Under the pieces are notes generated by a model that was not told the DNA's origin, did no database searches, and saw only the letters and a program-made list of their open reading frames with translations. The position numbers and the translations under genes are program-made. A DNA stretch of 64,000 nucleotides from Microbacterium sp. 10M-3C3 (GTDB lineage: Bacteria > Actinomycetota > Actinomycetes > Actinomycetales > Microbacteriaceae). Each line of letters begins with the position of its first letter. Position 1 is the first letter of the stretch. The DNA is taken from the NCBI RefSeq assembly GCF_003931875.1, contig NZ_CP034245.1, positions 1,798,001 to 1,862,000 on the forward strand, given 5' to 3'. This document shows positions 60,641-64,000 of this stretch, one piece after another.

Positions 60641-63600
60641 GTGACCGTGCCCACCGCACCCTCCTCCCCGTCCGTTCCGGCCCGCCACCGCGCGCTCGTC
60701 GCAGCGATCGGCGCCGCCGCACTCGCGCTCAGCGGCGCGGGCGTCGTCCTCCCCGCGCACGCGGCGGTGAGCACCGGCTCGCCCGTGCTGATCAACGAGG
60801 TCTACGGCGGAGGTGGCAACAACGGCGCCACCTACACGAACGACTTCGTCGAGCTGTACAACGCCTCCGCCACCGCCCAGAGCATCGACGGCTGGAGCCT
60901 GCAGTACGCCAGCTCGGGCGGCGACTCGTGGGCCAAGTTCGACCTGTCCGGTTCGATTCCCGCCGGTTCGACGTGGCTCGTGCAGCTCGCGGGCGGCGCG
61001 AACGGCCTGCCGCTCCCCGTCGCGCCCGACGCGTCGGGTTCGGGCCCCAACCTGTCGGGCACGACCGGCAAGGTGGCGCTGGTGAACTCGACGACTCTTC
61101 TCACCGGAGCCACGGGGAACGCCAACGCCGCCGCCTCGGTCGTCGATTTCGTGGGATACGGCCCCGCGAGCGACTACGCAGGCACAGCCGCGGCCCCGGC
61201 CACCTCGGCCACGACCAGCGTGTCTCGCGACAGCGAGCACAAGAACACCGCCGACAACACGGCCGACTTCACCGCCGGCGCCCCGACGCCGCAGAAGTCG
61301 ACGTCCGACGGCACCACGCCCGACCCGGAGCCCTCGACCTCTCCGAGCACGTCGCCTTCACCGAGCACGTCGCCGTCGCCGTCGCCGTCCGGCTCGCAGA
61401 CCCCCGGCGCCGTCACGCCGATCGCGCAGATCCAGGGACCAGGCGCTGAGACGCCGCTCAAGGGCCAGACCGTGACCACGGAGGGCGTCGTCACGGCGCG
61501 CTACGCCACCGGCGGGCTCAACGGCTACGTCATCCAGACCGCCGGCACCGGCGGTGCCATCGACTTCGCCACGCACAAGGCCTCGGACGCAATCTTCGTG
61601 TACTCCGCCGCCACGGTCGGCGCAGTCGCGCTCGGCGACACGGTGCGCGTCACGGGCGTCGCCGACGAGTACTTCGGCCAGACCCAGCTCACGGTCGCCG
61701 CGGGGGGCGCCACCGTGATCGCGACCCAGACCGCGCCGCAGCCCGCCAAGGTCGTGTGGCCGTCGGACGAGGCGGAGCGCGAGTCGCTCGAGTCGATGCT
61801 CCTGCAGCCGCAGGGTCCGATGACGGTGACCGACACGTACGACACCAACGGGTACGGCGAGGTCGGACTCGCGGTCGGGACCTCGCCCCTCCGCCAGCCC
61901 ACCGACGTGGCGCCCTACGGCAGCGCCGAAGCGGACGCCGTCGCCACGGACAACGCCGCGCGCGGCGTGCTGCTCGACGACGGCGCGTCGACGAACTTCC
62001 TCGACCGCGCCGGCGCGAACGCCGGGCTCACCCCGCCCTACATTTCGCTGAGCGAGCCGCTGGTCGTGGGCGGGCCCGTCACGTTCGACAAGCCCGTCAT
62101 CGCCGCGTACGGCTTCGACAAGTGGCGCCTGCAGCCGACGTCCCCGGTGATCGGCGACGGCACCGGCAAGAACGACGGCGTCACCTTCTCGAACCCCCGC
62201 ACGGCCGCCCCGGCCCGCGTGGGCGGCGACCTGAGCGTCGCATCGTTCAACGTGCTGAACTACTTCACCACGCTCGGCGACAGCGTCCCGGGGTGCGAGT
62301 GGTACGAGCCCATCCGCAACGGCGAGAAGAACTCCGTGTCGGGCGGATGCGACGTCCGCGGCGCGTGGGACGCGCAGGACCTCGCGCGCCAGCAGTCCAA
62401 GATCGTCTCTGCGATCAACGCCCTCGACGCATCGGTCGTCGGGCTCATGGAGATCGAGAACTCGGCGAAGCTCGGCGAGAGCCCCGACGAGGCGACGACC
62501 ACGCTCGTGGCTGCGCTGAACGCGGCGGCGGGCACGACGAAGTGGGCGGTCGTCCCGTCGTCGACGGAGCTCCCCGCCGCCTCGCAGCAGGACGTCATCA
62601 CCAACGCGATCATCTACCAGCCCGCGCTGGCGAAGCCGGTCGGGCCGTCCCGCGCGCTCGGCACGCTGTCCGGCTCGGGTCAGACGTTCGACAACGCCCG
62701 TGAGCCGATCGGCCAGGTCTTCGAGCCGGCCGCCGGCGGCGAGGCGTTCTTCTTCGTCGTGAACCACTTCAAGTCGAAGGGTTCGGCGCCCGCGTCGGGT
62801 CCGAACGTCGACAACGGCCAGGGCGCGTGGAACGTCGCGCGCACCGAGCAGGCGAAGGCCCTCGCATCCTGGGTCGAGACGGCCAAGGGTGATGTCGAGT
62901 CCGTCGTGCTCGTGGGCGACTTCAACTCGTACGCGCAGGAGAGCCCTATGCTCGCGCTGTACGACGAGGGGTACGTCGACGCCGAGAAGCAGTTCGGCAC
63001 CGGCGAGTCGAGCTACTCGTTCGACGGCCTGGTCGGCTCGCTCGACCACGTGCTGCTGAACGGGGCCGCGGCGGAGCGCGCGACGGCCGCCGACATCTGG
63101 AACATCAATTCCGGCGAGTCCCCCGCCCTCGAGTACAGCCGCTACCGCTATCACGGCGTCGACTTCTTCCAGGACGGGCCGTATCGCTCCAGCGACCACG
63201 ACCCGGTGAAGGTCGGTCTCGCGGCCGGCGCGGAGGCGCCCGTGCAGCTGACACTGCTGGGCATCAACGACTTCCACGGTCGGATCGACGCGAACACGGT
63301 GAAGTTCGCCGGCACGATCGAACAGCTGCGTGCGCAGGCGCCCGGGGAGTCGGTGTTCGTCTCCTCGGGTGACAACATCGGTGCGTCGCTGTTCGCGTCG
63401 GGGTACTTCAACGACAACCCGACGCTCAACGTGCTCAACGCGCTCGAGCTTCAGACTTCCGCCGTGGGCAACCACGAGTTCGACAAGGGCTTCAGCGACC
63501 TGAGCGGCCGTGTGGAGAACGAGGCGGACTTCCCCTACCTGGGCGCGAACGTCTACCTGCGCGGCACGCAGACCCCCGTGCTGCCGGAGTACGACACGGT

Positions 63601-64000
63601 CGAGGTCGACGGTCTGACCATCGCGTTCGTCGGTGCGGTCACCGGTGAGACAGCATCCCTGGTCTCCCCCGGCGGCATCTCGACGATCGACTTCGGCGAC
63701 CCCGTGGAGGCGGTGAACCGTGTCGCGGCGAAGCTGACCGACGGGAACCCGGCGAACGGCGAGGCGGACGTGATCGTGGCGCTGTACCACGACGGCGCCG
63801 GCGCGGGCACGCCCGACGGCGCGACGCTCGAGGAGGAGACCGCCGCAGGCGGCGCCTTCAGCGAGATCGTGCAGGAGACGTCGCCCGCCGTGGGTGCGAT
63901 CTTCACCGGACACACGCACAAGCAGTACGCGTGGTCGGCTCCGATCCCCGGCACCGACCGGACCCGCCCCGTCGTGCAGACCGGATCGTACGGCGAGCGG
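60641..64000 (+). CDS. Secreted LTD/ExeM-type nuclease-5'-nucleotidase fusion (3' end outside window)
   Basis: From GTG 60641 (AGGAGA 9 nt upstream) the frame is open to the last base, 1,120 residues. A signal peptide (about 1-42, ...LSGAGVVLPAHAA) is followed by a lamin-tail domain (VLINEVYGGGGNNGATYTNDFVELYNAS), a Ser/Pro/Thr linker and an OB-like part. An EEP nuclease comes next (LSVASFNVLNYF, GLMEIEN, VVNHFKSKG, LVGDFNSY, SDHDPV). A UshA-type metallophosphatase follows (LGINDFHGRID, SSGDNIGAS, VGNHEFDKG, GHTHKQYAW). It should degrade extracellular DNA and free phosphate and nucleosides outside the cell. The C-terminal part, perhaps a wall anchor, is not seen. Confidence 0.92.
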   Translation, partial: MTVPTAPSSPSVPARHRALVAAIGAAALALSGAGVVLPAHAAVSTGSPVLINEVYGGGGNNGATYTNDFVELYNASATAQSIDGWSLQYASSGGDSWAKFDLSGSIPAGSTWLVQLAGGANGLPLPVAPDASGSGPNLSGTTGKVALVNSTTLLTGATGNANAAASVVDFVGYGPASDYAGTAAAPATSATTSVSRDSEHKNTADNTADFTAGAPTPQKSTSDGTTPDPEPSTSPSTSPSPSTSPSPSPSGSQTPGAVTPIAQIQGPGAETPLKGQTVTTEGVVTARYATGGLNGYVIQTAGTGGAIDFATHKASDAIFVYSAATVGAVALGDTVRVTGVADEYFGQTQLTVAAGGATVIATQTAPQPAKVVWPSDEAERESLESMLLQPQGPMTVTDTYDTNGYGEVGLAVGTSPLRQPTDVAPYGSAEADAVATDNAARGVLLDDGASTNFLDRAGANAGLTPPYISLSEPLVVGGPVTFDKPVIAAYGFDKWRLQPTSPVIGDGTGKNDGVTFSNPRTAAPARVGGDLSVASFNVLNYFTTLGDSVPGCEWYEPIRNGEKNSVSGGCDVRGAWDAQDLARQQSKIVSAINALDASVVGLMEIENSAKLGESPDEATTTLVAALNAAAGTTKWAVVPSSTELPAASQQDVITNAIIYQPALAKPVGPSRALGTLSGSGQTFDNAREPIGQVFEPAAGGEAFFFVVNHFKSKGSAPASGPNVDNGQGAWNVARTEQAKALASWVETAKGDVESVVLVGDFNSYAQESPMLALYDEGYVDAEKQFGTGESSYSFDGLVGSLDHVLLNGAAAERATAADIWNINSGESPALEYSRYRYHGVDFFQDGPYRSSDHDPVKVGLAAGAEAPVQLTLLGINDFHGRIDANTVKFAGTIEQLRAQAPGESVFVSSGDNIGASLFASGYFNDNPTLNVLNALELQTSAVGNHEFDKGFSDLSGRVENEADFPYLGANVYLRGTQTPVLPEYDTVEVDGLTIAFVGAVTGETASLVSPGGISTIDFGDPVEAVNRVAAKLTDGNPANGEADVIVALYHDGAGAGTPDGATLEEETAAGGAFSEIVQETSPAVGAIFTGHTHKQYAWSAPIPGTDRTRPVVQTGSYGER
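61342..61392 (+). repeat. Short tandem repeat coding a Ser-Pro-Thr linker
   Basis: Repeats of ccgagcacgtcgcc and cgtcgc encode the linker STSPSTSPSPSTSPSPSPS between the lamin-tail and OB/nuclease parts. Such repeats can change copy number without shifting the frame. Confidence 0.8.

Noticed and set aside
61358..63919. Minus-strand open frame of about 853 codons opposite the secreted nuclease
   Set aside because: Shadow of the nuclease gene, which has a signal peptide and several catalytic motifs in the right order.

Overview
The window looks like chromosomal DNA of a high-GC actinobacterium, most likely Microbacteriaceae (Microbacterium or a close relative). The reasons are the codon use, the glnE-glnA2 pair, polyphosphate glucokinase, a fasR-fabD-fabH-acpP-fabF cluster, a hrcA-dnaJ cluster led by a CIRCE element, DUF3145 next to fabF, and several genes that appear to be leaderless. 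The genus is an inference; no rRNA is present.

Region 1 (1-9.3 kb) is the end of an integrated mobile element, probably an ICE or IME. It holds the tail of an SSB-like protein, a DUF4913 protein, a giant N6-methylase/SNF2-type helicase whose 5' part overlaps another gene in a different frame, an HTH/PIN toxin-antitoxin pair, a tyrosine recombinase and a small excisionase-like protein. The other end of the element lies outside the window and no att repeat could be delimited.

Region 2 (9.4-21.2 kb) holds an isolated sigma region-2 fragment, a TIGR01777 epimerase, glnE and glnA2 (nitrogen control), a SPOR-like protein, ppgK, a RidA protein, an AraC-VOC-DUF1801 set, RNase P RNA, an unusual family-A polymerase, a zinc-ribbon coiled-coil protein and tRNA-Val. 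Region 3 (21.2-29.6 kb) links acetyl-CoA supply to fatty acid synthesis: aceE, fasR, fabD, fabH, acpP, fabF, then DUF3145. Region 4 (29.6-37 kb) is more accessory: a putative Fe(II) oxygenase behind an iron-box-like palindrome, a GmrSD-like DUF262/DUF1524 protein, a DUF222/HNH nuclease behind two dispersed repeats, two tRNAs, a DMT transporter, peptide deformylase and a HAD phosphatase.

Region 5 (37-47.8 kb) is a core run: dus-dgt-dnaG-ABC ATPase, gpx, an FrnE-like oxidoreductase, recO-uppS, a TRIC/UPF0126 channel, and leuA preceded by a 17-codon leader peptide with four consecutive Leu codons. Region 6 (47.8-60.5 kb) is the minus-strand core cluster lepA-DUF1990-hemW-hrcA-dnaJ-rsmE-HIT-phoH-ybeY-CNNM-era. 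Region 7 (60.6-64 kb) starts a secreted LTD/ExeM-type nuclease/5'-nucleotidase fusion that runs off the window.

The most interesting signals are: (a) a 19-bp dispersed repeat present in rnpB, twice upstream of the HNH gene, and in frame inside lepA; (b) the nested reading frames at the start of the mobile-element helicase; (c) the leuA leader peptide; (d) a repeated TANNNT box 6-8 nt before start codons, indicating leaderless mRNAs; and (e) the iron-box-like site in the intergenic region at 30.5 kb.
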